64,000 nucleotides of DNA from Plutella xylostella (GCF_932276165.1 NC_063983.1:10609501-10673500); one strand, 5' to 3'; positions 1-12,600 are shown, counted from the first letter of the stretch. The notes: generated from the letters alone by a model not told the origin. Numbers and translations: made by a program.

Positions 1-376
1 ACTAGCGATACATTATCTCTGCCAAGTCGCATCAGACGACTCGACGGGTGAGCTAGCCAAGCAGTCGCCTGATAACGACCCTGTACCTAGATAGCCCTAC
101 CTAGCCGATAACTATGGCATTGTCAATGACGATGGCCTGTTTCGTTCAGGAGAGGTCACACGATTTGGGATAGAAGTAAAGCTTTCGATTTGGAATCACT
201 CTTGGTAGGTAAACGGTATTATGGCGATAATGGATGCCGGTCGCGATAGAACAAAGAAAGCCGGCCGGTGCGCGGCGGCAAGCGGGCGGTCGGGGCGACG
301 CGCGGCGCGGACTGGCGTGCGGGGCGCCCGCCGCCGCCCGCCCCGCATGCCCCGCGCACCTCCCGCAACCGCTCTC
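1..376. other. Upstream flank of the Scylla-like gene
   Basis: The first ~250 bases are ordinary mixed sequence with no recognisable coding content. From about 255 to 370 the sequence becomes strongly GC- and CpG-rich, as expected of the proximal promoter of a regulated gene, and it contains one GCGTG word (315-319) matching the minimal hypoxia-response core RCGTG. A five-base match is weak evidence; it is noted only because Scylla/Charybde genes are known HIF targets in Drosophila. Open frames here are GC-rich artefacts. Confidence 0.5.
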
Positions 377-412
377 TATAAAAGCTGCAGTCGCTTCCCT
401 GTTTCGTCAGTC
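377..412 (+). promoter_or_regulatory. TATA box plus arthropod initiator; likely TSS at 409
   Basis: TATAAAA lies at 377-383 and an arthropod-type initiator TCAGTC at 407-412. The initiator A at 409 is 32 bases downstream of the TATA T, the normal spacing for a focused RNA polymerase II promoter. This puts the start of transcription ~300 bases before the first ATG of the Scylla-like gene. Position, spacing and downstream gene agree, so this is the best supported regulatory site in the window. Confidence 0.8.
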
Positions 413-708
413 CGTCACAGAAAGCGACAGGGTCGGGTGGGTCGAGCCGTACGCCGAGGGCAAGTGACGAAGCCCTGTGGTTACGAGATCAAATCTGATG
501 CGGTCGAGTTGAGCCCGGATAGTTTTTCAGTTCCCGTCGATCTCTTAACACGATATACTAGTCGCCGGTAGTGAAGCCGGCTTTACATCAGTGCGAATTC
601 GCAGTACAAAAGAGACTTGTGATATTTTTCTAGCATATAAAGTTCCGGTACGGAACTCTTTAATTTTTTGGATTAAAAGTGTACAATATAAGTAAAAATT
701 TGGAAAAC
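409..708 (+). other. 5' untranslated region of the Scylla-like gene, with one minimal uORF
   Basis: This is the inferred leader from the initiator to the first in-frame ATG. It appears unspliced: no good donor/acceptor pair stands out. It has a single upstream ATG at 498-500 opening a four-codon frame (MRSS) that stops at 510-512, so ribosomes could reinitiate at 709. The main start has a favourable context (AAAC before ATG, G after). Whether the uORF regulates translation under stress is inference. Confidence 0.6.
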
Positions 709-1684
709 ATGGAGATACTTCCGGTCACCAATCAGTTTAATGTCGGATTCAACAGTGAGAAAGGTGAGTCAACTTTCTATTACCACCGCAAGGCAGCGTC
801 GCTGTTGCTATGCGTAGCTCTTTCCCTTCTAATCGCTGCAGCGTTCGAGCGAGGCTATCAGCTGACGCCCAGCTGTTTCACTACTAAGATTCAAAATTTT
901 GTATTCATTCAAATGTTCCTTTAAATATTGGTAAAAAAATATGGTTCGTCATTTAAAAAAATGATTTTTTAATTCTTTTATAATTTGAAAATTAAAAGTT
1001 TAGAAATAATTTTGGCAAAGAAAGGGTTAAGACTTTCGTAACTAGTGATGTGCAATGGCCCTAATCGTTAACAATGGCGGTGATAACGACAATATTTAAC
1101 CTCATTTCTCTATTGTTATAGCTTGGAGCGGACCGACGTGGCGGGAGGCGCCGGTGCCGGCGGAGGCGGCGCTGGCGGCGCGGCTGGAGCGCGAGCTGAG
1201 GGCGGCCAAGAGCGCCAGCGAGCTCGCGGCGGCCGAGGTGCTGGTGCCCGCGGAGCTGCTGGCGCGCGCGGCCCGGCAGGCGCTGGCGCTGGCCGAGGGC
1301 GAGCCGTGCGGCGCGCGCGGGGCCGCCCTCATCGTGGACGTGGCCGGCCGCCGCCTCGCCGCCTTCAAGCTGGACCCCAACACGCTCACCACGCACGAGA
1401 TCCATCTACATCTTGAACACGACGCTACCAACTGGACCAGCATGTTGCCGCAATTTTTAAAGTGAGTTTCACGTTTATATTTCCAAAAAAATCAAACTGA
1501 GCACATTAATCAATATTCTGTTATTCTTTATCTACCACTCCTCTACCGATATCTAGCTTGGCAACACCGATAACTAATGAGGGTGTGTTTTGTCAACAGA
1601 AACTTAACGCGAGGCGGCACCATCATCATCAGCCCCCAGTTCACGATAAGCAAGAAAAAGCTGTTCCGCAGCCAGGACGAGTGA
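709..1684 (+). CDS. scyl: Scylla/Charybde-like protein (REDD1/DDIT4 family), three exons
   Basis: Coding exons are 709-763, 1122-1461 and 1600-1684, joined across introns 764-1121 and 1462-1599. Both introns are GT-AG, phases 1 and 2, and the joined frame is open for 159 codons plus TGA. The product matches the RTP801/REDD family: a Leu/Ala/Glu-rich helical part (about residues 30-75), EPCG followed by a hydrophobic strand, then a segment with KLDP, and a C-terminal part ending in KKKLFRSQ, close to the KKKLYSS ending of vertebrate REDD1. Family members act in the cytosol upstream of TSC1/2 to restrain TORC1 during hypoxia, starvation or DNA damage. At 159 residues it is shorter than fly Scylla or Charybde (about 280-300), lacking their long low-complexity N-terminus. 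Exon 2 is very GC-rich, unlike its surroundings. Scylla and Charybde cannot be told apart here. Confidence 0.88.
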
Positions 1685-2475
1685 GTCCCTGTGATAGCGC
1701 GTGGTGCGAGCGAGCCGACTGACTGCCCTCCTCGATATCTACGTATCGTTATTTTAACAAATATCAATATTACTATATGTATATTATTATTATATATTTT
1801 TAATAAGAGAAAAAAAAGCACAGCGTGATATGTATAGATGTAGAGAAGTGTTGCTCGGGCGACGCCGACGGTGGCGGCGCGGCGCGATCTCCCCGTCCCT
1901 CCCACCGCAGCGCCGCGCCGTCGCCGGGCCGCGTCCGGGCCGCGTCCGGGCCGCGCCGGGCCGCGCGGGTCCGTGCCGGGCCGGCTGCGGGGCCGGCGCG
2001 TGCCGTTGATCTCAAGCTCGCGCGTGTAACTGATGCCCTGAACGATCTTAGTGTTAAGCTATTATTTTTTTGTTTAGAGTTCGAGTCTATTCTGAAGTTG
2101 TAGATCGGTTCGTATTCAATTTCGTGTATCGTATGTATTTATTAGAGATGATCTCCGAGGAGGTCAGAGATATTGTCTACGTTTTTTCGTAATTGTACTA
2201 GTTCGTACATTTGTTTGTGATACTACTTTTGTAATGTAAAATTTTAATGAAAGAAAGATGTTTATGAATGAACCGGCAATGTGCAGATAGGGTCGGTGGT
2301 GCCGGTCGGAGGCAATAAGTCGCGCCGAGGGGGCGGGCGCGGGGCGGGGGGACGCTCCCCGTTCCCGCTCCGACCCGCTTATTTATATATTGCAAAGATC
2401 TCAGGTTATTATTATAGTTATTAGAAGTATTAAGTTATTTAAGTTAAAATAAAAATGTAATTGTCTTCAAACTTG
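1685..2475 (+). other. 3' untranslated region and poly(A) signal of the Scylla-like gene
   Basis: After the TGA at 1682-1684 the sequence is non-coding to an AATAAA at 2448-2453, followed within ~10-20 bases by a T/GT-rich stretch, so cleavage near 2465-2475 is expected. The UTR contains a GC-rich block (about 1856-2000) with short tandem CGCGTCCGGGC-like units and, further on, several ATTTA words (near 2137 and 2380) that could act as AU-rich instability elements, fitting a rapidly induced message. The last point is inference. Confidence 0.65.
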
Positions 2476-5400
2476 TTTTTTATCGCCGCTCGAAGCTGCG
2501 TATTATTGTAGTCCAGTGATGGTCGTACATGAGAGAACTTTATATACTAACGGTTGCGTATGATGTAATGATGTTGATGTTACACGACAATGCATTTCCT
2601 CATCCAGTGTAATTACTACATTAAATGTAATTCAATAGACTAACTTACCGTTTTTAAACAAAATCTAAATGTTTGTAGGGTCCAGTGTTTCAAACGCACA
2701 ATATCATAGTCTAGAGTTCACTTTCATCAACATAAACATTTTAAAAATGCAACAAAAACATTTTAATTCTAAACTTGAAATGTCGATATAAGTAAAACTA
2801 ACAATAATAATAAATGTATCAATTGTTTATAATTGATATTTATTTGATAGAAAGTAAAGAGGAAATTGTAGAAATTATTGATGATGGAAAAAATACAACT
2901 GAATAATGAAAATGATTTTGTTTCAATGAAACTTCGCCCTTTCCCTATCCCTACCTCATGAAGAAAGCTGATAGAACGATAACAACATCCCGTAGATTGG
3001 TTGGTTTATAAATAAGAAAAAAAACCTGATAACTACCTGCACTGGAAGGAGAATTAATGATAGTCACACACCAGAGATATAAAATGAAAAATATATTGTA
3101 GCCCAGTATTCATAGGCAGAACAAGTAGGTACCTAATAGATTTAATAGAACAGGTTTCCGAGCCGGTTCTATCTGGATCTGAGGACCGGTTTCGAACTAG
3201 AAATCTGGTGTTACACCGACGAACTGTTTCCAACCATATAGGTAAGTACCTACGTAGCTGCATACACATCTATTATAATGGGTAAATACAACTCCAAATG
3301 TGTAATTAAAATTGCATTTTGTACAAAGTTGTGCCAGTTTAATGGCATCGTTTGTGAAATGATTCATACGTGAGTACTGAGGCACAAAGACGAGAGGAAA
3401 CAAAGGTTTTATAAGCACAAAGCATGAAGAACACCTAACATCATGACACAAAGTCTATGTTCGAAAAATCCTTGAACCAATTGTTACGGAGTGCCAGGAA
3501 AAAATAAATGTAATTTTCTGAGCGTCTTAGAATTATTGTATGTAATATGAAACGATACGAAGAAAATTGAAGAGGGTTCGTAAAATTGAATCATTTCCTT
3601 AAAGTGGATTATTATAAGTACGTAAACATACGTTCATAACAAGTAATAAAGAAACATTTCTACCTACCTATTTGCAAATATCCTAGCAACATTTATGACA
3701 ATCTAATAACCTGAACGGGAACGATCTCATATCCTACCTAAATATGAAAATGTTAAAAGCAATAAACCGGAGAACTCCCAAGGAGATTTCAAAATGCCCG
3801 ACGCAAATCTATAGGAAATTGAAACAGAATCAGATTATACAGACGCGAGCGTTATCTCATTCTGTTAGTAATTTAATTTCCAGTAGCTGTTATTAGATTT
3901 CAACGTGTTGTAATAATAAAGTGCAATTATTATAACAAGGACCTAAATAGAAATTGACTTTCAAACCGCAGCCAATTTTAAGTACCCACCTAGTAGACCA
4001 TGCACAACTATTATATAGTTTAAGTAGTAATCGAGAAAGTAGATTGCGATTGAATTAGTTTCTTTGAAATAAATCACAAATGGTAGGTCTAAAGAGATTT
4101 TAACTGACATTTCACCATTTTTACGTACAAACTTACCACCTAGCACCTTGCTAACTTTTTCTTTGTTCATGCCATGCGTATTGATTGATGTTATCTGACT
4201 TTGAATAATGTATAAGCAGAAGATCAAAGTTACTATTAAAAAGTCTAAAAATATATAAATTACCTACTTTATTCTTTCTCAATGTGCTAAGAAACTGTCT
4301 GAAATAATCACAATTTTTACTCGTTACGAAAGCCAAGCCTATACAGTATGCCGTGTTATCTAGAACAGTCAAACAGAGTGGTTTCTTTGTTGCTAGGCGC
4401 GGAGTGCGGGCCAGTTGCTCGAAGTTGCTACAACTAGCGCCATCTGTTAGCATCGCCGCGAACTGTTGACTGCAGTGGGCGAGTAGTTCGGAGATCGTTG
4501 CACTGTGAAAGTTCTTCGGACTAGTTTACTGGCCGCGAACGTGTTAACGATCGAGTGTTGCTAAAGTTAATTGTTAATAGTTCATAATAGTATCATTTTC
4601 AATTTATACACTTAACACACTATATTTTTACTATCTCTGCATCTTCAGGTGCTAAGACAACTCAGGTTGTAAGTAGATACTTAATTATGCAGGTACCTAC
4701 AAAATAATTTTGTATATTTTGTGTGCAATAAAGCCTTTATAAATAAATACTTAAATACTTTTTTTATAAAGAAATCATGAATTTACCCGAGTTTGAGTAT
4801 GAAATATAATTAATTATTATTAGTTAAGGAATTTCATTCATAGAATATTATGTTAATGTTTCAGTGATAAGTAGTAGTAGGTAAGTATATTTTTCACTAT
4901 TATGAAATACTATGGAAATAATGTAATTATAATGAAGAGATCTGCACAAATTGTGTATAGATAAAGTGGAATAAAGTAATTTGTATACTTAACTGTCGCC
5001 AATCTGACTGGCCAATCTTGACACCACGACATGGTGACAAAGCCCAGTCTAGCTCTAGTGGTTGTCACCGACTCGATGAGAACAATTTCAACTGCAGCAA
5101 CTAGCAACCATATGGTTATTATATGCTTAGTAAATTTATTACCTTCGCATTATCTACTTCAACATGGTGCTATGATACATATTCTCACAATAAACACCTG
5201 CGCTGGATGTAATAAGGGCCGAACGTTCAAAATTAAATACTTTTAGCGATATATGTAGGGGATAATGGGGCTAAACGCATAGCAAAAGTAATTAATATCA
5301 CCCAAAGGTCTAATTTGATGAAAGATAAGCTCCATGCACGGCCCCCACCGAATAAAAGGGCAATTTTCTAATTACTTTCACAAAAATGACTGCCATTTTA

Positions 5401-7279
5401 TTATAATGGAGATAGGGTAATAATTGGGTAGTAATGATTTCGGTATAATCCTTTGTGAAAATTTACAGGTGCGGGTTATGAGTGAGTGGAAATTTTTGGG
5501 TGAAAAATCTTCAAAGCATCGAACCTAAAGTAATAGTTATTTATCATAATCTGCTAGTTTAAAGCTGTTTCATTTCCGTTATATACATATTACCCAACAT
5601 GTTATTGCAACGCTAGGCCTAGCTATAGCAAACTACTTTAGAAGCGGTGACAATACCTACTACATGTACCTACTTATACCGCGCTCGCTAGGCTCATAAC
5701 TCATAAAACATAAATCTACAGAAAACAACAAAATATATTTTATTTAAAGATCGATAAACAAATAAAAAACTCCGATACGACTTCATCGCATCTACAGAGG
5801 GCGAAGCTATTGACTATTGATGTCAAAACTGAAACGAAATCGTATGAACGCAAGTACAGACGGGCACACAATGGACAGAGGTACTGAGGTACAGGCGAGT
5901 GCACAATGCGGGGTACAGTCGGCCCCACGAGTGCTTATCAACCACGACATACACTCGCTTGTCTTGTTTACGTGCTGAGTGCTTCTAGTGATGGCAGCAA
6001 GTACCTATCGATACTTTGAGTCAACGTTCACTGTCCTAACTACATAAGAGGAAATTTTGTTTCTGTCACGTTAGATTTTTGTAATAATTAACGTGAAATC
6101 ATAACCATTCTGAGACCAGTAGGGCGATCCAATATATGAATTCCACCCTAGACTAAGTATAGAAGTAGCCAATTTTCATACCACCATTCGATTAGTGTTA
6201 GAATGAATTGCACACATTGATTGATATAAGTATTCTTTTGATTTATATACTAGTTGCCTGCTATTAGTTAGCAAGTAGGTATTGGTTTATAAACAGCCAG
6301 TTTACCGTATTTATCGATATAATCGCAGCTCCGTGTTCAGCTAGACGCGCGCCCCTACGCAACAAGCATCGGCATCGGTATCAGCATTGAAGGAGCGCAC
6401 ACTTTATGTGTCCTGTTTATTTAAACGTTCTCTCTAACCACTCGCCGTCTTATGTACGTACTACATACTAGCTATATATAGATTGACATATCTATACAAA
6501 TATGTATAAAAATACTAAATCATTTATTTGAAACCATACATAGCTACATTCATCAGCCATCTATATCTAAATCTAATCTAATCTTGTTGGTGATGCACCT
6601 ATACCTACCGCTGTTTAAGATGAGGAATTATAAAACAAGTGTTAGCACTTATGATTATTACCTAATTTACTTTGAATTTGAAAATCCAACTTATTATATA
6701 AGTTGGATTTTCTTTTCTTTAGTTATAGTTGCATTTATAATTTACATACTTATTATATCTCTCTGGCTGTACAGCGAGGCAACGCTGCCAGCGCCTTAGG
6801 GACCTTTGCGTCGGATGCATTCCGGAGCGAAGACAATTTTTTTTTGTTTATAGTTAGGCTAGGTCATAAGTTTTTCTTAAGTTTAGAATAGGTTATTTAG
6901 ATTGTATTGTGTACATAGATATTTACAGTTTGATTAAATTATTTATACCAGCCTTATTAAATGCTTAATACCTATTGGTAAGTACGTACTAAACATACAC
7001 CCACTATAAACCTAAATGGACGTTCAAATTAAGAATAGTAATTAATAGGCAATCAAATTATTATGTGACTTGCAAGTTATACAACAAATCTGGTATAGTA
7101 GGTGAGTACTGGCAGTTTATTCATATTTAAGAACATCCTCCCTGACCGCAGATCGCTACACGGCATCACAAAAGAGTTTAAAATAACAGACCATTAATAG
7201 TTAAGAATTTAAGTAAAATTAATTAACAATACCGAAATGAAGTATTATTTATTGCACTTAACTTTATTATTATTTTACT
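2476..7279. other. Gene-poor AT-rich interval
   Basis: I see no supportable gene in these 4.8 kb. Open frames are short, lack recognisable domains, and are not flanked by convincing splice or promoter signals. A slightly GC-richer patch at 4385-4560 contains AGATGGCGC on the minus strand (about 4436-4444), resembling an insect CTCF core, too short to call. A perfect hairpin at 6680-6712 is listed separately. Confidence 0.6.
6680..6712. repeat. Perfect 15-bp inverted repeat with 3-base loop
   Basis: The arm GAAAATCCAACTTAT is followed by TAT and then its exact reverse complement. It would form a cruciform or, if transcribed, a tight hairpin. It is too short for a typical pre-miRNA, and no T-run or gene end next to it suggests a terminator function. 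Confidence 0.8.
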
Positions 7280-7287
7280 AGGAATCT

Positions 7288-7645
7288 CTAGGAAGCGTCC
7301 GTAGTCGAGTCGGTTAAGCAACAACTGACACGGTCAGCCATTGGATGGGTGACCAATTTCAAGTGGTGCTTTTCTGGACGCTTCCGTGCTTCGGACGGCA
7401 CGTTAAGCCGTGGGTCCCGGTTGTTGCTTCGGCAGCAGTCGTTAAGCCTAGTCAGAGGCCTACGGGCGGCTTGAAAACATCTGACAGTCGGGTTGCCCAC
7501 TTACCCGACAACTCTCTCAGCACAAGCTTGCTTGTGTTGGGGTCCACCAACCCGCACTTGGCCAGCGTGGTGGACTAGGCCTAAACCCTTCCTTCATTGG
7601 AAGGAGACCCGTGCCCCAGCAGTGGGGACGTAATGGGTCGTGATG
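7288..7645 (+). mobile_element. 5S-rRNA-derived SINE, complete copy with 8-bp TSD
   Basis: The 5' end carries the internal control region of a 5S rRNA gene: GTTAAGCAAC (7313-7322) and TTGGATGGGTGACC (7341-7354), separated by exactly the 18 bases found in real 5S genes. The body continues to a TGATG-ending 3' end. The element is flanked by the direct repeat AGGAATCT at 7280-7287 and 7646-7653, the footprint of target-primed retrotransposition. Transcription would be by RNA polymerase III with TFIIIA, and mobility would depend on a LINE partner; the CAGCAGTGGGG...TGATG 3' end resembles that of RTE-type elements. Protein-like frames inside it are meaningless. Confidence 0.85.
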
Positions 7646-7692
7646 AGGAATCTTTTTATTTTATCATTCTTACTGTATTACAATCATAGAGC

Positions 7693-7812
7693 CTTCAGAG
7701 GCCTTCGGGCAGCTTGGAAACATCTGACAGTCTGGTTGACCACTTACCCGACAACTCTCTCACCCTAAAATTGCTTGTGTTGGGGTCCGCCAACCCGCAC
7801 TAGGCCAGCTAC
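7693..7812 (+). mobile_element. Partial second copy of the 5S-derived SINE body
   Basis: The sequence repeats the middle of the neighbouring SINE (AGAGGCCTTCGGGC, ACATCTGACAGTC, ACTTACCCGACAACTCTCTCA, GTTGGGGTCC.CCAACCCGCAC) but lacks both the 5S-like head and the tail. It ends abruptly at GGCCAGCT where the perfect hairpin of 7818-7877 begins. Confidence 0.75.
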
Positions 7813-7817
7813 CACAT

Positions 7818-7877
7818 GACACATGAAGGAAGGGCCTATTCCACTGGCTAGTGGAATAGGCCCTTCCTTCATGTGTC
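7818..7877. repeat. Perfect 28-bp inverted repeat, 4-base loop
   Basis: Arms 7818-7845 and 7850-7877 are exact reverse complements around GGCT. The right arm resembles SINE tail sequence (CCCTTCCTTCAT), so the palindrome probably arose by a template switch when the partial SINE copy beside it was made or rearranged. Perfect pairing implies recent origin. Confidence 0.9.
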
Positions 7878-8876
7878 GCCCTTTTTAGAACTATAGGTTC
7901 TATACTCGGATGAGTGTGGTGTTGGACGCCAATCTCTGCTAGGAATAGGATTTTACTTTATACCTAATGCACTCTAGGAGAACCTACAGTAGGTACCTAC
8001 TCTAGGCACACGGGGAAACTAAGAGATACTGCAATCTACTTTTATTACCTTTTAATGCGATTTTAACCACCGCCGCTACAATTATTGTAGGACCTAAATG
8101 ATTTCGCTGACCCTAATGAGACACGTGACTGCCACCTCGTGATGGCTGGATTAGGCGCCTCGGAGGGCAGCCATTGTGAGGTTGTATGTACCTAATAGTA
8201 CTGTTGCTACGCGAGCTCAACACCAGAGTACGAAATGAAGTTAAAATATCGACGTGTGTTCTACTTTGTATGTGATCTCAGTGAATAAAGATTTAAGAGT
8301 ATAAACAGTTTATTAGTAGCCATAAGCACACTTTCGCAACTTGAGGCGAATATTTAAACATAAGCTAATTGGTATATAATGTAGGTACTATAGTAGTATG
8401 CCTAGTATGTACTAACACAAGATATCATAATAACTTCTTCACCTTATTTTGGGCCATAAGGAACTAACACATCTTGAGAATAACAAGCGTTCTATGACAT
8501 CTAAATAGGACACAAAAACACTTCCTCCTCCAAACCAGTTGTCCGAAGATGGCCGAAGCCCGCCGACGGGGCCCGAGCACTCGCGTAAACAAGGCAATTC
8601 TGACCAATTGCCGCGCTCTGTGTGAGTGCGATATTTATAGGCCGGTGTTGCCATATTGTGTACTTGTTTTTTTACACTTTATTAAAGGAAGAGGTTTCAA
8701 TTAAACGTGTTTTTCTAGTCCACTTGGGCTGCTGTTGACATGGATTCGGACAACTGCGGGCCGTCGTTATTGCAGATTTATGTATCCTTCATGTTACAGT
8801 AACTACCATGGAGCTACTTACTATATATGTATACATACTATTTAGTAGGTAGGTGAGATTCAATTTTAACTGAAAT
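7878..8876. other. No gene seen; small GC-richer patch
   Basis: Nothing codes convincingly here. Around 8540-8650 the GC content rises, and on the minus strand a TATAAATA (near 8636) precedes a GC-rich stretch, but no initiator sits at the right distance, so no promoter is claimed. Confidence 0.5.
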
Positions 8877-8961
8877 ACTCTCGCGAGCTATGAAAAAGTT
8901 CCACCTGCCATTGACATGACTGTGCTAATGTCATAGAAACTTTTTCATTGCTTGCGAGTGT
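8877..8961. mobile_element. Short palindromic MITE, CACTCGC...ATGAAAAAGTT ends
   Basis: The left end ACTCTCGCGAGCTATGAAAA is mirrored by ...TTTTTCATTGCTTGCGAGTG at the right, giving terminal inverted repeats of about 27 bases in an 85-base element. The ATGAAAAAGTTCCA core of the end is shared with the longer elements at 23781 and 43004 and the half-site at 26479. Confidence 0.65.
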
Positions 8962-9170
8962 GAAATTATTATTTTTTCGAAGCGACACAAGCTGAAGATA
9001 CATACACAATCACAACAATCGAACAACACCCCGGAACAACGCGAGGAGATTAGTGTAATTAATTACCGAGCTCCGACCATTTGTCAAGCCTCCAGTGGAA
9101 CACACAGCCTTAGATGGAATGAAATTGCCCATCGAAATTAAATAAGTAGGTACCATTAATGAACTAAGTA

Positions 9171-9576
9171 AGGGGCCGTCCATTAATCACGTGAGGTCGT
9201 TTTTATCATTTTTTGACCCCCCCCTCCCCCCTGGTGATATTTGGTGAGGTTTGGGACCAACCCCCCCTCCCCCCCCTTGGATCACGTGTATTTTTTAGGA
9301 GTCTATGTAAAGGCTATTTTTGACTAGAAAAAATATAACGAAAATTGCGCTTTGAATTGAAACGCAACGGCGGGCAAGACAATCAAGGTAATACTACAAA
9401 TCGTTCAAATTTTTGCGCCGTTCAAAATTTCGGTTTAGAAATACCTAGCGCTTTTTGGCAAAAAATTAATACACGTGATATCTAACGAGACCCCCCCTCC
9501 CCCCACGTGATGTTTCGTGAGGTTTTCCGTACCCCCTCCCCCCCTTTTGAGCCTCACGTGATTAATGGACGGCCCC
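9171..9576. mobile_element. 406-bp MITE with 24-bp terminal inverted repeats and 6-bp TSD
   Basis: The element starts GGGGCCGTCCATTAATCACG and ends with the reverse complement of the same sequence. It is bounded by the direct repeat TAAGTA (9165-9170 and 9577-9582). The subterminal parts are C-rich runs (CCCCCCCTCCCCCC type) mirrored at both ends. There is no coding capacity, so it is a non-autonomous DNA element; the superfamily is not certain from the ends alone. Confidence 0.85.
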
Positions 9577-9582
9577 TAAGTA

Positions 9583-11094
9583 CTGAGAAGTTAAAATTGG
9601 GCAGAAATTTGTTTTTTGTAAGCTATAGTTCTAATACGTTTAGCATTAATTATGTATATATACAATATTATTCATTGAAAATAGTAAACAAGCAAACAAT
9701 AACAAAACGTTGGCTTTTTCAAAGTATAGAGGGTGCTGTGGATACATTGATCTACTTTGGGATCGTTTACTGATAAAACTCCACCCTCCCATATGATTTG
9801 ATAAAACGCCAGTGCTTGCAAGGCCACCCCATCCCGTTTTATTTATACCACCATCATTATTTAATATAAAAACGTGATCTCCCAAATTCATTTAAGTGTT
9901 CATAAATTACGACCCTGCAGCGTCAGATGTCAGTGTTAAATTAAACTTTATTCACTTTATAAAGTGGTTAAAGTGGTCCGCATCTAAAAATAGATTCAGT
10001 AATTAAAAGTCAGTTGTACTCGCATTAATACGAGTACGTAGCATGTGTAAGTAACATTCTTATTGCACAAGCAATAGGAGTTACATTTGAACTGTACGTT
10101 GAACTAGATAATTCTTGGTTAACATCAGTATTAGGAACGATGTGTTTGATACGATTAGCTTGTGTTCTACTGTCGGGAACAGCGTGAAGCTTATTTATGC
10201 TAAAGGTTGGTTATATAGAAGAAGTTGCTTTATAAGCATGGTGTCCACGCTATTGAGCGAGACATATGGAGGTCCTAACTAACTTTTCCCTATTTTGGAT
10301 TTTAATTAAAACCTCGAAAACGTTTTTATACTTGTATTTTTAGACCAATATTTACAATGATAGATATACGAGTAAGTATGATTAGCGTAAGTAAAAAGGA
10401 GCGGGGCATCGCGGGGCCCGCTTATATAGTCTTCGTGACGTCATCAGAGGGCAGGAGGAGGTGGCGCGTTCCGTCTCACGCATATGTAGAATTGGCGTGA
10501 ACACATGGCAATAAGCCCGCATTTGTGTGCTTACAATTTCTAACTATGTTTTGTCACAATAAAGTTATAAAAAATAAATAACGTGTATGTTATAGCACTT
10601 TGATGAATCTTCGTTTACGTCTACTTTGCTGGTTCACATTTATTAGATAAGTAATTTCATTAATGCTTCTCCAGGCTATTTTTATTGGCAATTTTACACC
10701 CATTAAAACATGTTTCAAAATACATAGAAAGCTTCTTTAAGGATACATTTTTAAACGTAAATTATTGTGACTTCTGTACCCTAGCAAAAAAGGAACTTCT
10801 GAATATAGGTACGTAGACGATATTACAGACCTTGGAGCCGACATCAACAGTCCTCTAATTGAAATATATTTATAGTCATGACCGGGCCCTACTCGTTGAG
10901 CCCAATGTGCCGTGTCACAGACATATAACCAGAAAGACAAAGCATAAGCAAACACCAAATTTCAGTACAAAAAACTGTCCGCATTATGTTTATTTTCAAA
11001 CCGTTATACCTAAGTTCAACCTAATGACAAACTATTCTAGTCTATTCTATTCTCTGTGGGGGTGTCAGTACCTGCACCTGGCTCTCTCGAATGG
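9583..11094. other. No gene seen; isolated CRE-like site
   Basis: AT-rich non-coding sequence. At 10423-10429 a TATATAG word is followed by the palindrome TGACGTCA (10437-10444) within a short GC-rich patch. This could be a small regulatory site, but initiator spacing is not canonical and no gene follows. Confidence 0.4.
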
Positions 11095-11375
11095 AACCTT
11101 TGTGCATATCCCTAAGCCTTCCTAAGCTTGGACCATTTCCCACCACGCTGGTCTACTGCGGGTTGGTGGGTTCACATATCTAGATGTGCTAAATCTAAAT
11201 ATGCAGGTTTCCTCACGATGTTTTCCTTCACCGTAAGAGCGATGGTATACATTGTACTTAAATTCAAAGAATTCATTGAACTGGTACATGTCAACGCCGG
11301 AATTCGAACCCGCGTCTCTGGCGTGGATAGCGGGCGCTTACCCGACTGAGCTACCAACGCTCTGTCTAATGACAA
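11095..11375 (-). mobile_element. tRNA-derived SINE
   Basis: On the minus strand the element begins with a tRNA-like head: box A TGGTAGCTCAGTCG (complement at 11343-11356) and box B GGTTCGAATTCC (complement at 11299-11310), at normal pol III spacing. The body includes the widespread lepidopteran SINE block CCTCACGATGTTTTCCTTCA (plus-strand reading, from 11212) and a GTTGGTGGGTTCACA stretch. The 3' boundary near 11095 is approximate. It is a dispersed repeat, not a functional tRNA gene. Confidence 0.8.
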
Positions 11376-11379
11376 CCAT

Positions 11380-12464
11380 TACACCAATGAATAAAGTCAC
11401 AAATCTTGAATAAAGTGACAAATATTCTAACCGAACTAGTTCAAAATAAGAGCTCAGTGGGATGTTATTTGTCGCGAACGATTATTTTGCACTGACACTC
11501 CATCTTGTCCGTATATTGTTAATTTAAGGACACGCAGCTTGGTACCACAGAACCGTCTGTTTACGGAACACCAATTTATTGAAAGGTCTATTTTAAGGTC
11601 TTATCACTTTGGAGCGAATGATTGAATAATATACGAATGAATTGAATGATTTATGTAATAGTTTTGTTATGTACTGTAGGTAGTAGGTTGAATAGATAGA
11701 CACCGACCTTTCGCTCTTTCCATAGCTTGCTGAAACATGCCAAATGCCCGTTTCCTTAAACATACCAACTTATAGCTGAAAGGTGTACTGGTTGAAGACA
11801 TTTGTCTTATTGAGGATTGACATAGGAGAACATGATGTGATGAAGCATACCAAATACATCCCACGCTTAACTTTTGCCCAGACCTGCAACAATCGCTGGC
11901 TTCAAAACTTGAACTACCTGAACGTTTGTTTGTATATTATGCTGTTTGAGCGATAACCTAACCTCATTTAGTACATTATTCCGCTACATCTTCATAAACT
12001 GTTCAGGAGCCCCGACATGTTCTGTGGCTACAGCTGGACCTGCCGGCACCCCGGCTCCTCATCACAGCGGACCAATAGCGCGCGGCGGCCACGTGGCTGC
12101 GCCCGCGCATATTATCTGTGTCAAGGACAGAGTGAACGAACTCCGCGCGAGTGTGCGCGCGCAGGTCTATGTGTGCGTTAGTGCGGTCGCTATTTTAATT
12201 TACTTAATATATAACTTATTGAAAAGTCGTAAATGATGTCCAAAACCATGATATGTCTTTGCAAAGTTGTATCGTATGGAAGAGAGTATCTGAAAAGAAT
12301 AATTTACATTTACGATTAACCTTTGCCCGGTGTCCTTTTTAAGGCCTTATCAATTTAAGAATCTTTGAGGTAACTAGATGATAAAGAGTCCATGATCATA
12401 AAAATCAATTGGCTGTTGTTGGTGAACAAGATGGATGGAACAGACTCTTGTTGCTATAATAATG
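11380..12464. other. No supported gene; GC-rich islet at 12005-12180
   Basis: A GC-rich block sits in AT-rich DNA. One plus-strand frame (11946-12236, 96 codons) ends in a hydrophobic, possibly membrane-spanning stretch. There is no domain match I recognise, no good start context and no splice logic, so it is not called as a gene. Confidence 0.4.
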
Positions 12465-12600
12465 ACTAGCTGTTGCCCGCGAGCTCAGCTTTGCCTTAAA
12501 AAGTTTGACCGTGGGTAATATTCTTGGATAAAAAGTAGCATAACCTATGTTATTATGATAGTCTAGGTCAATTTTCATAGTATTATGTAAGTAAAAAACA
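12465..12600 (+). repeat. Dispersed repeat, CTAGCTGTTGCCCGCGA family
   Basis: It begins CTAGCTGTTGCCCGCGAGCT and continues with a GGATAAAAAGTAGCATAACC-type block, the start and middle of an abundant insect dispersed repeat. A reverse-oriented remnant of a similar start lies at about 13020-13055. The right edge is unclear. A related copy is at 53822-54041. Confidence 0.6.
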